Assembly (NCBI GenBank): GCA_964355085.1
Contig: CAYHBW010000001.1
Span: 17,915 to 81,914, forward strand
Source: REEB48 sp964355085
GTDB lineage: Bacteria; Patescibacteriota; Minisyncoccia; UBA6257; 02-FULL-45-10c
Reading direction: 5' to 3'
DNA length: 64,000 nt
In this document: one piece after another, positions 17,684 to 26,614 of the stretch
Layout: the number at the start of each line of letters is the position of its first letter
How positions within the stretch are numbered: the stretch's first letter is position 1
Notes under the pieces: generated by a model
Told to the model about the DNA's origin: nothing
The model's input: the letters and a program-made list of their open reading frames with translations, nothing else
The model's database searches: none
Translations under genes and position numbers: made by a program

Positions 17684-18820
17684 TTACTCTCCCATGAGAT
17701 CTTCCCAAACAATCGGGCTTCTGGCCTTAATCTTGTTTTTGACTTTTTTCCCGATAATCAATTCCGCATGACCAGTATCAATACCGCCGGACGGCCGCAG
17801 CGAAATCAGCATATCTTCCGTCAACACGGCGCCCTTTGAAATATCCCTTGAGGCATATAGCGACCGCCTGACCCAGCGATCAAAAATTTCGTCTCCTTCA
17901 TGACCAGGATAGGAAACCGGCTGTTTGATCCCGGAACCGGACAACGCCTCTTCCGTCATCCGAATTTCTGCGACCATACGCTTGAAATCCGCCGGCTCCG
18001 TTGAATTCGGATCATCGTGGCTTCCGCCGGCCTGCGAATCGGTAAAATGCTTTTCAATCGCGACAGCACCCAAAGCAACGGCTGCCAACGGAGCCGCAAG
18101 ATGCGGCGGCTTGGAATGATCCGAATAACCGACCGGCAGATGGAATGCATTGCGGAGAGTTTCGATTGCGCGCAGGTTCAAGTCAGAAAAACTGCGCGGT
18201 GGATACATGGATACGCAATGGAGCAAAACAATATCGTCATTGCCTTCCTGCTGTATAACCCGGACCGCATGCGCGACTTCTTCCAAATAAGCCATGCCGG
18301 TGGAAAGAATGATGGGCTTCCCCTGCTTTGCGATATACCGAAGCAATAAGTCATCGGTCATTTCATATGAAGCGATCTTAAAAGCCGGAACTTTCGATTT
18401 CATCAGGACATCCACCGCCTCTTTGTCAAAAGGAGTAGAAAGGAACATGATGCCCTTCTTTTTCGCATATTCAACCAATCGTCCCGTCCATTCGTAAGGC
18501 AGTTCGGATGACCCGTAAAATTCGGAAAGAGTTTTCCAGCTTTTCTTTCCATTCCAGGAAATATCTATAGGGGTATCAGCGGCGATTTTATCGTGCTTGA
18601 GATGCTGGAATTTCACAGCGTCTGCGCCGGATTCCGCCGCAATATCAATAAACCGGAGCGCGTTTTTCAGATCGCCTTTATGATTCGCGCCGACTTCAGC
18701 GATGATAAAAACCGGCTGGCCTGCGCCGATTGTTTTATTCCCTATCCTTACCGAATTTACCGGCTGATATGTTAGATTTTCAGGCAATTTTTTGAAATAA
18801 CCGTCTCTTTCTTTCCCCAT
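17684..18820 (-). CDS. neuB: N-acetylneuraminate synthase family protein (NeuB/PseI/LegI) with SAF domain
   Basis: Condenses phosphoenolpyruvate with a six-carbon 2,4-diamido or N-acyl sugar to give a nine-carbon nonulosonic acid. The TIM barrel begins with FIIAEVGANHKGD, continues with ADAVKFQHLK, STPFDKEAV, FKIASYEM and VGYSDHS, and ends with AIEKHFT and a GSHDD metal-site-like segment. Residues ~315-378 are the SAF (antifreeze-like) domain expected in this family (RRSLYAS...GAVLTEDML). With PseB and PseC genes upstream, a pseudaminic- or legionaminic-like product is more likely than sialic acid. NeuB, PseI and LegI cannot be told apart confidently by eye. Confidence 0.92.
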   Translation of the reverse strand: MGKERDGYFKKLPENLTYQPVNSVRIGNKTIGAGQPVFIIAEVGANHKGDLKNALRFIDIAAESGADAVKFQHLKHDKIAADTPIDISWNGKKSWKTLSEFYGSSELPYEWTGRLVEYAKKKGIMFLSTPFDKEAVDVLMKSKVPAFKIASYEMTDDLLLRYIAKQGKPIILSTGMAYLEEVAHAVRVIQQEGNDDIVLLHCVSMYPPRSFSDLNLRAIETLRNAFHLPVGYSDHSKPPHLAAPLAAVALGAVAIEKHFTDSQAGGSHDDPNSTEPADFKRMVAEIRMTEEALSGSGIKQPVSYPGHEGDEIFDRWVRRSLYASRDISKGAVLTEDMLISLRPSGGIDTGHAELIIGKKVKNKIKARSPIVWEDLMGE

Positions 18821-18833
18821 AATTTAAATTTAT

Positions 18834-19970
18834 TTAACTGATCAAAATATTTTTAATTTCCTTTATGACGGTTTCCTGGTCCGATCCGCTCAACCCGGGA
18901 TAGATAGGAATTGAAATCTCTGAAAGATAGAAATCTTCGGCGACCGGACAGATTCCTTTTTTATATCCCAGCTCCTGATAATACGGATGCCAGTAGACGG
19001 GAATATAGTGAACTTGGACGCCTACTCCGGCTTTTTGTAATTTTTCAAAAACTTCACGGCGGCGCGACTGTAACTTCCCTGAAAGCCTGATCGGGTAAAG
19101 ATGGCGGCTGGACTTCCTTCCTTCAAAATCCGCCGGCAAGACCAGATCCGGAAATCCGGAAAGTTCCTCGGAATAACGCTTTGCTAATTCATTTCTTGAT
19201 TTTATGAATGTCGGAAGTTTCTTGAGCTGACTTATTCCGAGAGCCGCCTGCATGTCAGTCATCCGATAATTCAATCCAAGCTCCTGCATCTCGTGATACC
19301 ACGGACCATGCGGATCGTTCTTAAAATCATTGGCGTCCTTTGTTATTCCGTGACTCCGGAATAACAGCAATTTTTTATAAAAATTTTCGTTGTCAGTGAG
19401 AATCGCGCCGCCTTCGCCGGTGGTTATCGATTTCACCGGGTGGAAGCTAAAAGTCGTCATATCAGCGATGCTTCCGACTTTCTTTCCGCCATATTCGGCA
19501 CCGAGCGAATGTGCGGCGTCCTCGATCAGAATCAGATTATGTTTTTTTGCAATTGATTTTAAAATATCCAAATCACATGGCAAGCCGGAATAATCGACAG
19601 CTACGATGGCTTTTGTCTTGCCAGTTATCTTTTCCTCGATCAAATGAGCGTCGATATTGCCCGTAGACCTCTCAACATCGACGAAAACAGGCGTCGCCCC
19701 CTGCCAAATAGCCGCATTTGAAGTCGCAGCGAATGTGATCGGTGAAGTGATGATCTCATCTCCAGGACCGATTCCGGCGGCAAAATAGGCGGCCTGCAAA
19801 GCGGCTGTGCCGTTTGAAATGACGACGGCATATTTCGCTCCGCAATAATCAGCCAGCGCAGATTCGAATTCTTTTATTTTCGGGCCTTGGGTCATCCAAT
19901 CAGACTCCAAAACCTCACGGACTGACCTCAAATCCTCCCCGTCAATTGATTGATGCGAATAAGGGATCAT
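18834..19970 (-). CDS. pseC: PseC-like UDP-4-keto-sugar aminotransferase
   Basis: DegT/DnrJ/EryC1-family PLP enzyme that follows the PseB dehydratase, giving UDP-4-amino-4,6-dideoxy-N-acetyl-altrosamine in the pseudaminate pathway. The N-terminus IPYSHQSIDGEDL and the segments YSGLPCDL (127-134) and EDAAHSLGA (150-158) are characteristic, and SFHPVKSITTGEGG supplies the PLP lysine, Lys180. At 378 residues it has normal length. It lies 15 bases after the PseB gene stop and 13 bases before the synthase, so the three genes form one operon. The alternative is a legionaminic-type PglE/LegC aminotransferase. Confidence 0.9.
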   Translation of the reverse strand: MIPYSHQSIDGEDLRSVREVLESDWMTQGPKIKEFESALADYCGAKYAVVISNGTAALQAAYFAAGIGPGDEIITSPITFAATSNAAIWQGATPVFVDVERSTGNIDAHLIEEKITGKTKAIVAVDYSGLPCDLDILKSIAKKHNLILIEDAAHSLGAEYGGKKVGSIADMTTFSFHPVKSITTGEGGAILTDNENFYKKLLLFRSHGITKDANDFKNDPHGPWYHEMQELGLNYRMTDMQAALGISQLKKLPTFIKSRNELAKRYSEELSGFPDLVLPADFEGRKSSRHLYPIRLSGKLQSRRREVFEKLQKAGVGVQVHYIPVYWHPYYQELGYKKGICPVAEDFYLSEISIPIYPGLSGSDQETVIKEIKNILIS

Positions 19971-19985
19971 CGTTTATTCCGGCCT

Positions 19986-20966
19986 TCAGCCGAGGATTTC
20001 TTTGGCTTTCCGCGGATTATTCAGAAAATCCCGGTGATTGCTGGCGTATTGGAATTGCTTTTTGACTGACGGCTTTTTATTCAGCCAGCGCACGCTTCCG
20101 GATTCAGGATGGATGGCGAAAGCGCTCCCGATATCCTTGGCCCGGCGCGCTTCATGCTCGGTTATCAGCACTTCATGTAATTTTTCTCCCGGACGGATTC
20201 CGATGACTTCGACATCGCATTCCGGAGCCAGATATTTTATGACATCCGTAACTTTCAGGCTTTTCATCTTCGGCACGAAAAGCTCTCCGCCCTCCATGAC
20301 GCCGACGGCGTCCAGAATTATATCCAGAACTTTATCTATGGAAATCCAGAAACGGGTCATCTCCTTGTCCGTCAACTTGATCACGCCTGTTTTTTTCTGA
20401 TTATGAATAAGTTCGATCAGACTTCCGCGGCTTCCGATGACATTTCCATAACGCACGACGCTGAACTTGGTGCGTAAATTATTTCCGACATATACATTGC
20501 CGGAAATAAACAATCTTTCCGCCGCAAGCTTGGTGGCGCCGTAAAGGTTTATCGGTTGAACCGCTTTGTCGGAAGAAATAAGCATCACCTTGTCTATGTT
20601 CTTGTTCAAAGCCGCCTCAACGACATTCTGACTCCCTAAAATGTTCGTTTTGACAGCTTCCATCGGATTGAATTCAATCGCCGGAACCTGCTTCAACGCC
20701 GCCGCATGGACGACGATATCCACTCCATCAAACGCCCTCTCCAAACGGGGCAAATCCCGGACATCGCCGATGAAAAACCTCAATCGATCCTTATGATCGG
20801 CCAGATCTCTTTGCATTTCATACTGCTTGAATTCATCCCGGCTGAAAATTATGATTTTTTTGACCGCGCTTTCGCTTAAAAGTTTGGCAACAAAAGCCCG
20901 GCCGAAAGTCCCGGTGCCGCCGGTGACCAGAACCGTCTTGCCCTTGAGATAATTTAAGTTCGACAT
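19986..20966 (-). CDS. pseB: UDP-N-acetylglucosamine 4,6-dehydratase, inverting (PseB)
   Basis: First step of pseudaminic-acid synthesis: dehydrates UDP-GlcNAc and inverts C5. An extended SDR with TGGTGTFG at 15-22 and the catalytic set SSDKAVQPINLYGATK, giving Asp133, Lys134, Tyr142 and Lys146, close to the positions used by Helicobacter PseB. The 326-residue length fits PseB and excludes the long membrane-bound PglF/WbpM type. It is the first gene of the operon. The upstream intergenic region with a strand switch contains the palindrome ACCCTAAAGGGT (20989-21000) and an AT-rich promoter-like stretch, so transcription probably begins here. Confidence 0.92.
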   Translation of the reverse strand: MSNLNYLKGKTVLVTGGTGTFGRAFVAKLLSESAVKKIIIFSRDEFKQYEMQRDLADHKDRLRFFIGDVRDLPRLERAFDGVDIVVHAAALKQVPAIEFNPMEAVKTNILGSQNVVEAALNKNIDKVMLISSDKAVQPINLYGATKLAAERLFISGNVYVGNNLRTKFSVVRYGNVIGSRGSLIELIHNQKKTGVIKLTDKEMTRFWISIDKVLDIILDAVGVMEGGELFVPKMKSLKVTDVIKYLAPECDVEVIGIRPGEKLHEVLITEHEARRAKDIGSAFAIHPESGSVRWLNKKPSVKKQFQYASNHRDFLNNPRKAKEILG

Positions 20967-21197
20967 AATGCTATTAAAACTATCATATACCCTAAAGGGT
21001 TTCCAGATGTGTATTGAAAGACAGATATGAGATGCGGACTTGCATTCTAAATTCCACCGGATATTCTGCCGGATGACAAAATCAAGATTTCAAAAAATTG
21101 ACGATAAAATTTTTGGCTTTAAATCTATCTTAATTTAAGATATTATTATACATGACACCATGAAACTTTCCGATTATATAATTGATTATATTACATT
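20967..21197. promoter_or_regulatory. Divergent intergenic region between PseB and the TPP enzyme
   Basis: About 230 bases between head-to-head genes, so both promoters should be here. The minus side has a short palindrome ACCCTAAAGGGT (20989-21000) with a TATGAT -10-like box just beyond it. The plus side is very AT-rich from 21090 on, with a TTGACG box at 21098-21103 but no well-spaced -10. A 13-codon reading frame sits at 21160-21201. Promoter positions are guesses from composition. Confidence 0.45.
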
Positions 21198-21201
21198 ATG
21201 A
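21160..21201 (+). CDS. 13-codon leader reading frame mirroring the downstream protein start
   Basis: ATG at 21160 opens MKLSDYIIDYITL and stops with a TGA at 21199-21201 that overlaps the ATG of the TPP-enzyme gene (21198). The downstream protein begins MKLSDYVADYIANL, so the leader peptide matches it at nine or more positions. The codons for Leu and Ser differ (ctt/tta, tcc/tca), so this is not a fresh tandem duplication. It may be the remnant of a lost paralogue, or a translated leader coupling ribosomes to the gene. Expression is not shown. Confidence 0.4.
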   Translation: MKLSDYIIDYITL

Positions 21202-23006
21202 AATTATCAGATTATGTTGCTGATTACATAGCGAATTTAGGTACTAAAAAAGTCTTTTTAGTTACCGGCGGAGCATGCGTACATCTGGTCAATTCCATCA
21301 GCAAACATGAGAAACTTGGCTATGTCTGCATGCAACATGAGCAATCAGCGGCAATGGCGGCCGAGGCTTATTCCCGAGTCGGACCAGGAATCGGCGTCGC
21401 CGTGGCGACCAGCGGACCGGGTGCCACCAATTTCATAACCGGCATCTGCGGCGCCTGGTTTGATTCCATACCTACGCTATTTATTACCGGAAATGTGAAT
21501 ATGCACGAGATGAAAGGCATGACAAAACTCCGTCAGGTCGGTTTTCAGGAAACTGATATTGTAAATATAGTTTCGTCCGTAACTAAATTTAGCCACACGG
21601 TGACTGATCCGGAAAAAATAAAATACTATCTCGATAAGGCGATCTTTATGGCAAATTCAGGAAGACCGGGTCCGGTATTGCTGGATCTGCCGATGAATAT
21701 CCAGCATGCGGAAATTGATCCTGAAAAACTTATCGGGTTTGTTCCTGATAAAAATACAGGGGATGAAAAGATCGGCGATGAAAAAATGATAAAGAAAGCA
21801 TTACAGTTGATCAAAAACGCCAGACGACCGGTAATTTTAGCCGGAGGAGGCATACGCATTTCCGAAGCCGCTGAAGAATTCCGCGAATTTGTAAAATATC
21901 TGGGCTTCCCGGTAGTTTGCTCCTGGAGCGGAATTGATGTCCTGGGATATGATAATCCTCTCTTCATAGGACAAATCGGGGTTTATGGAAATCGCGGAGC
22001 AAATTTTCTGATTCAAAATGCGGACTTGGTAATTTCCATAGGGTCCCGCCTGGATACGCGACAAGTCAGCGGAAACGCAAAAAGTTTTGCACGCGCCGCA
22101 AAAAAAATTATAGTGGATATTGATGCGCAGCAACTGAAAGACGGCCGAGTACGTCCAGATATCGCAATTCATTCAGATGTAAAGCAATTTTTACTGACAA
22201 CCATGCCTCACCTCAAGAATTTAAAGAAGGAAGATATTGCCCCGTGGCTGACAAAAGCGCTCGAATGGAAAAGAAAATATCCGACCTGTCTTCCGGAGTA
22301 CCGAAAGGAGAAGAAATTTGTTAACCCATATGTTTTTTTCAAGACCCTTTCCGAAGAACTCCGACCGGATGATATCATCATTTCCGACATCGGAGGAGTT
22401 TTAGTCTGGGTTATGCAATCCCTCGAAATCAAAGAGGGGCAGAGATTATTCTCCTCAATGGGACATGCCGCGATGGGTTACGGCCTGCCGGCGGGAATCG
22501 GCGCCGCATTGGCTACAAAAAAATCCAGAATAATCTGCATTGTCGGCGACGGAGGAATGCAAATGAATATTCAGGAATTGCAGACAATTTTTCATCATAA
22601 ACTGCCTCTGAAGATTTTTATCGTCAATAATAATTGTTACGGGATAGTTCGCCAATACGAAGATTCGTATTTTAATGGCGAACATGAGGGTACTGTCCAG
22701 GACAGCGGGTACACAGCTCCTGATTTTGTCATGGTCGGAAAATCATACAAGATACCGTCATCACGCATTCTGAATCATTCAAATATGCGATCTGAGATTC
22801 GAAGAGCTTTGGGAACAAAAGGCGCGGAAATAATCGATGTCATAGTGCGCGAAGATCAAAAATTAATCCCAAAACTTGAGGCAAAACGGATGAAAAACGG
22901 CCGCTACATCTCAAAGCCCATTGAGGATCAGTGGCCGTATCTTTCCAGAAAAGAGTTCACGGCCAATATGATAATTCCGCCAACCGATGAAATCGACGAT
23001 GAATAA
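21198..23006 (+). CDS. Thiamine-pyrophosphate-dependent acetolactate-synthase-like enzyme
   Basis: A 602-residue ThDP enzyme with the three domains of the acetolactate synthase/YerE class. The catalytic Glu is in MQHEQSAA (Glu48), ATSGPGATN follows, and the C-terminal ThDP motif starts at GDG (450-452) and ends at VNNN near 480. The family also contains enzymes of surface-polysaccharide loci that transfer an acetyl unit from pyruvate to a keto-sugar (YerE in yersiniose synthesis). The next gene is an NAD epimerase/reductase overlapping its end, which supports a branched-sugar role over branched-chain amino-acid synthesis. No regulatory subunit gene is present. Confidence 0.85.
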   Translation: MKLSDYVADYIANLGTKKVFLVTGGACVHLVNSISKHEKLGYVCMQHEQSAAMAAEAYSRVGPGIGVAVATSGPGATNFITGICGAWFDSIPTLFITGNVNMHEMKGMTKLRQVGFQETDIVNIVSSVTKFSHTVTDPEKIKYYLDKAIFMANSGRPGPVLLDLPMNIQHAEIDPEKLIGFVPDKNTGDEKIGDEKMIKKALQLIKNARRPVILAGGGIRISEAAEEFREFVKYLGFPVVCSWSGIDVLGYDNPLFIGQIGVYGNRGANFLIQNADLVISIGSRLDTRQVSGNAKSFARAAKKIIVDIDAQQLKDGRVRPDIAIHSDVKQFLLTTMPHLKNLKKEDIAPWLTKALEWKRKYPTCLPEYRKEKKFVNPYVFFKTLSEELRPDDIIISDIGGVLVWVMQSLEIKEGQRLFSSMGHAAMGYGLPAGIGAALATKKSRIICIVGDGGMQMNIQELQTIFHHKLPLKIFIVNNNCYGIVRQYEDSYFNGEHEGTVQDSGYTAPDFVMVGKSYKIPSSRILNHSNMRSEIRRALGTKGAEIIDVIVREDQKLIPKLEAKRMKNGRYISKPIEDQWPYLSRKEFTANMIIPPTDEIDDE

Positions 23007-23958
23007 TATATCTCAAATAATTGATGAAATGGATGGACCGATACTTATAACCGGCGCCAGCGGATTTATCGGCGCTAATTTGGCTAGAAAAATTGCAAAG
23101 ACGCGCGACGATGTTCATATAATAGTCAGGAACGGATCGAATCTCCGGCGCATTGAAGACATGCTTCCGCAAATCACGGTGCATCGCGCGGATCTTTCCG
23201 ACCGCAATGATATCTTTCTGAAGATCGGAGAGATTCAGCCGAAAACAATTTTTCATGCGGCCGCTTATGGCGTCCACTCATTTCAAAATGAAACTGAAAA
23301 AATTGAGACTGCAAACCTCCACGGCACGATTAACTTATTGGATGCCTGCGTCAAATCCGGTTTCAAGATTTTTATCAATACCGGATCTTCTTCAGAGTAC
23401 GGCACAAAAAATAAGCCGATGAAAGAAACCGATCTTCTGACGCCTAACAGCGACTACGCGGTCTTTAAAGCGGCGGCGACCCTTTACTGCCAGCACCTAG
23501 CGAGATCAAAAAAGATTCCGATCATAACGTTAAGGCCATTTTCGGTTTATGGCCAATTTGAAGAATCGACTAAATTGATTCCGACGCTGATTAGATCATT
23601 TCTCGACGGCACATGTCCCCCGCTAGTGTCTCCTGATACGGCCAGAGACTACATTTTTATTGATGACTTAGTTGATGCCTATCTTATTGCCAGTCAAAAA
23701 CCAGAATTAGGCGGAGAAATATTTAATGTCGGAAGCGGCAAGCAGACTACGCTGAAAGAAATAGTTGACTTATCAATCCGTTTGACTGGAGCTGCCGTTG
23801 AACCGGAATGGGGAACAATGAGTCCAAGGATCTGGGATCATAACATGTGGCAGGCGGACATATCAAAAATAAAATCAATTCTAGATTGGTCGCCAAAAAC
23901 TGATCTGAAGGAAGGACTGGCCAGGACAATTGACTGGATAGAATCCGACGGTAATTAA
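22999..23958 (+). CDS. NAD-dependent epimerase/dehydratase (extended SDR)
   Basis: The nucleotide-binding loop ITGASGFIGANL is near the N-terminus, TGSSSEYG contains the catalytic Ser, and SDYAVFK supplies the Tyr/Lys pair. ARDYIFIDDLVDAY and FNVGSG are standard late motifs. This profile matches reductases/epimerases of dideoxy and branched sugars (RfbJ or YerF-like) as well as 4-epimerases. The chosen ATG overlaps the TPP-enzyme stop by 8 bases (ATGAATAA); an in-frame ATG at 22987 would overlap by 20. The gene is followed by a strong bidirectional terminator. Likely reduces the product of the TPP enzyme, by inference. Confidence 0.82.
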   Translation: MNNISQIIDEMDGPILITGASGFIGANLARKIAKTRDDVHIIVRNGSNLRRIEDMLPQITVHRADLSDRNDIFLKIGEIQPKTIFHAAAYGVHSFQNETEKIETANLHGTINLLDACVKSGFKIFINTGSSSEYGTKNKPMKETDLLTPNSDYAVFKAAATLYCQHLARSKKIPIITLRPFSVYGQFEESTKLIPTLIRSFLDGTCPPLVSPDTARDYIFIDDLVDAYLIASQKPELGGEIFNVGSGKQTTLKEIVDLSIRLTGAAVEPEWGTMSPRIWDHNMWQADISKIKSILDWSPKTDLKEGLARTIDWIESDGN

Positions 23959-24012
23959 TCCGATAATTCCAGATAAATTTACAGTCGGACTTCAAATGCC
24001 ACCGCTGCATAC

Positions 24013-24040
24013 AAAAATCTTAAAACCATAAGATTTTTTT
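24013..24040. terminator. Bidirectional terminator between convergent genes
   Basis: AAAAATCTTA (24013-24022) and TAAGATTTTT (24029-24038) form a perfect 10-bp stem with the loop AAACCA, followed by T residues on the plus strand and T residues on the minus strand. It covers the stop of the minus-strand gene at 24020. Confidence 0.7.
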
Positions 24041-24772
24041 GATCGCGCTTCTTATTTTTTCCAGAAATAAAAACTTGCGACTTTTATGAGTGTAAGTATA
24101 CTCATCCCCTATCTCGCTGCCGAAAAACATCTTAAATTGCGCGACATTCGATTTTTGCGCAGTGGAATAATTGACTGAACCCAGTCCGACATATTCATAA
24201 TCGTTCTCTTTCCCATATTTACAGATTTCAAAAATCAGCCGCCTGGTCGCGGAACCGATGATCTTATACAGATCCTTGTTATCATCTCCGATGCTTAATC
24301 TTTTGGAAAATATGGCTCTCACCTGCAGATATGGATATAAATCATAACAAGGAACGGCGACAATCAGCTCCCCCTTATAATAAGCATTGAAATTCATCAA
24401 GCCAGCGAGACTTTCTCGGCTCCATGGCTTACGTCCCTGCGCCAGCTCAAAGTCTCTATAAAGCGCGTAAGTGCCGTGAAAATCCGTATCGCCCACTGTA
24501 AATTTCAATTCAGTAATCTTGAAAGTTTTCATTATTTCCTGCTGCGTCCTTCGGGCAAACTTTGCGGTTATTTCCTCTAGGGATCCATTCAATCTTATAT
24601 TCGCCAATTTTTTTTTGATCAGACCGAATCCTTGTTTCTCCAAGCCGAGATCCCGGTATGAGATTACCGTCATATAATCGTATTTAGTTTTATCCAATAG
24701 TTCTCCTAAGTCCTCGTTCTGATGCAGAACCCTAATCGAATTAAGAAAAAATTTTCTTTTTTTATAGATCAT
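24020..24772 (-). CDS. GNAT/FemAB-like acyltransferase
   Basis: A 250-residue protein whose C-terminal half carries YEYVGLGSVNYST and then AQFKMFFGSEIG, the FKxxFG signature of the FemAB and BioF2-like acetyltransferases. The N-terminal half is mixed alpha/beta with no clear motif. It is shorter than the FemAB-like protein at 4099. It overlaps the upstream glycosyltransferase-methyltransferase gene by 4 bases (ATGA), so the two are co-translated. It probably acylates an amino sugar or a cell-wall acceptor; the substrate is unknown. No signal peptide is visible. Confidence 0.65.
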   Translation of the reverse strand: MIYKKRKFFLNSIRVLHQNEDLGELLDKTKYDYMTVISYRDLGLEKQGFGLIKKKLANIRLNGSLEEITAKFARRTQQEIMKTFKITELKFTVGDTDFHGTYALYRDFELAQGRKPWSRESLAGLMNFNAYYKGELIVAVPCYDLYPYLQVRAIFSKRLSIGDDNKDLYKIIGSATRRLIFEICKYGKENDYEYVGLGSVNYSTAQKSNVAQFKMFFGSEIGDEYTYTHKSRKFLFLEKIRSAIKKILWF

Positions 24773-26610
24773 TTTTGCGCTATATAAATAGGAAATTTAT
24801 CAAGAAAAGCCAGGAGAAAATCCGGCGCATTCAGAATCCTCCGGCTATTTCCGATCATGCGGATATTCCTGAATCCTGCCGCTGAAAGGCCGCGCTTCTC
24901 GCTCCAGACATTATTATAATACTGCATAAGCTGCCCGAATTCATATTCCTCCTTCCGCCAATGGGCGCCCAACCTTAATCTGACTAAATTGTTCAATAAA
25001 ATCTTCCAGCCGGTCGGCGTCCTCGGCACAGCCAAAGAATTATGACTGGAGTAAATGAAAAATCCTCCCGGCCGGAGAACTCTTTTTATTTCGCTCATCG
25101 CCCTCCTTCTCTCGGATAAAGAGGCCAAATTATCTATGCCGTTAAATGAAAAAAATACCGCGTCAAACGAGCCGTCTTTGAAGCCCAGTTTTCTCGCATC
25201 CATGACCCGGAAATCGATTCCCGGAAAATTCTTCCTCGCCTGGTCGACAAGCGGACCGGAGATATCCACGCCGACCACGTCGCAGCCCTTCTCATGTATG
25301 AAGGTGGTCGTCCGGCCGGCGCCGCAGCCGAGATCCAGGATATCGGAGCCGGACGGCATATATTCCCTGATGACATGCTCTTCCCCGGCCCGCAGATATT
25401 TTTTAGAATACTCCCTGACCGATGACGGGGAAGAGAATGATTCGATGTTCATGCGCTCGATATCATCCGATTTTGACGCTCCGCCGAAAAAATCCGCAAT
25501 CTTTCCAGCTCGTTTCCGCCATGTATGCTCATGCGCGTCATTCAGTGCCTGATCGGATATATTTTTTGAAAAATTTCCGTCGCCGATAACCTTCAAAATC
25601 GCCCTGCCGAGCTCATCCGAGCTCCCGGGAGAAACAAGGACTGAATTGAAAGAATTAAGGATTTCTTTCAGAGAAGGCAATGCCGTGGAGATGATCGGTC
25701 TACCGGAAGCCATATACTCGAAAATCTTAAGCGGCGACATATAGAAACTGTAATGCTCGTTCTCCGGAAACGGGGCTATCAGGACATCGAAGGATTTCAG
25801 ATATTTCGGAATCAGGTCGTGCCTGACCATGCCGGTGAAAATTACGGCGTCTCCGATGCCGGAGCTCTTCGCGATGCTTCTGTAATGATCGATATCCTCC
25901 GGATGTCCGCCGACAAGAACAAGGACGATTTCTTTCTCCGCTTTTAATCCGGAGAACGCCTTGAGAGCGACATCTATTCCCTTTTCCATCCCGAGCGTCC
26001 TAAGCATGCCGACATATCCGACCAATTTTTTATCATGAGGAAGCCCGAGTTCCGTCCTTGCGTCTTCCTTGGAAACATCAATATTGAATTTTTCAAGATT
26101 GACGGCGTCAGGCGCGACAATTATTTTCCCCGCGCTCACTCCGGATTTGACCATTCTTTCCTTTATGAACGAAGTGAGAACGACCACGGCATCCGCGTTC
26201 TTTAAAGCCCGCAGATAGAATCCTCCGTAATTCTTCGGCAGGGAATGTATCTCCAGGACAGCCATCCGAAAAAGAAGCCCGACCGAGGACTCACGCGAAT
26301 AGATGAAATCGTATCTTTTGAAAAGAAGATACAGCCTGGCAACGGCCAGAAATGTCGCCAACTGGAGAAGAAATGTGAATCTGTTGCCGCGCTGATGCAG
26401 AAAATCGATGCATGGCAGCTTGGTTATTTTGAACTTTCTTTCCACTCCGTAATAATCGAACGGATCCTGATCCGGACTGCCGGAACGCATCGGGGAAACC
26501 AATTCGACGTCAAAACCGCTTTCGGAAAAAGCGGCGCACATCTGCATTATCTGCAGACCATGCGCGGAACTCGCCGGAAGTTTTGAATTGGAGACATAGA
26601 CCAGCTTCAT
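24769..26610 (-). CDS. Fusion: GT4 glycosyltransferase + SAM methyltransferase
   Basis: Residues 1-375 are a GT-B-fold GT4 enzyme: the N-terminal loop SSAHGLQIMQM, the sugar-nucleotide phosphate site KKLVGYVGMLRT (194-205), and MSPLKIFEYMASG with the conserved Glu298 region. Residues ~395-613 are a class I methyltransferase with DILDLGCGAG at 423-432 and FDAVFFSFNGID as motif II. The linker is short and hydrophilic. The two domains may act on the same sugar residue, transferring and then methylating it, as in other chain-capping systems. The first gene in its minus-strand pair is the membrane protein 5 bases upstream. Confidence 0.88.
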   Translation of the reverse strand: MKLVYVSNSKLPASSAHGLQIMQMCAAFSESGFDVELVSPMRSGSPDQDPFDYYGVERKFKITKLPCIDFLHQRGNRFTFLLQLATFLAVARLYLLFKRYDFIYSRESSVGLLFRMAVLEIHSLPKNYGGFYLRALKNADAVVVLTSFIKERMVKSGVSAGKIIVAPDAVNLEKFNIDVSKEDARTELGLPHDKKLVGYVGMLRTLGMEKGIDVALKAFSGLKAEKEIVLVLVGGHPEDIDHYRSIAKSSGIGDAVIFTGMVRHDLIPKYLKSFDVLIAPFPENEHYSFYMSPLKIFEYMASGRPIISTALPSLKEILNSFNSVLVSPGSSDELGRAILKVIGDGNFSKNISDQALNDAHEHTWRKRAGKIADFFGGASKSDDIERMNIESFSSPSSVREYSKKYLRAGEEHVIREYMPSGSDILDLGCGAGRTTTFIHEKGCDVVGVDISGPLVDQARKNFPGIDFRVMDARKLGFKDGSFDAVFFSFNGIDNLASLSERRRAMSEIKRVLRPGGFFIYSSHNSLAVPRTPTGWKILLNNLVRLRLGAHWRKEEYEFGQLMQYYNNVWSEKRGLSAAGFRNIRMIGNSRRILNAPDFLLAFLDKFPIYIAQK

Positions 26611-26614
26611 TATT

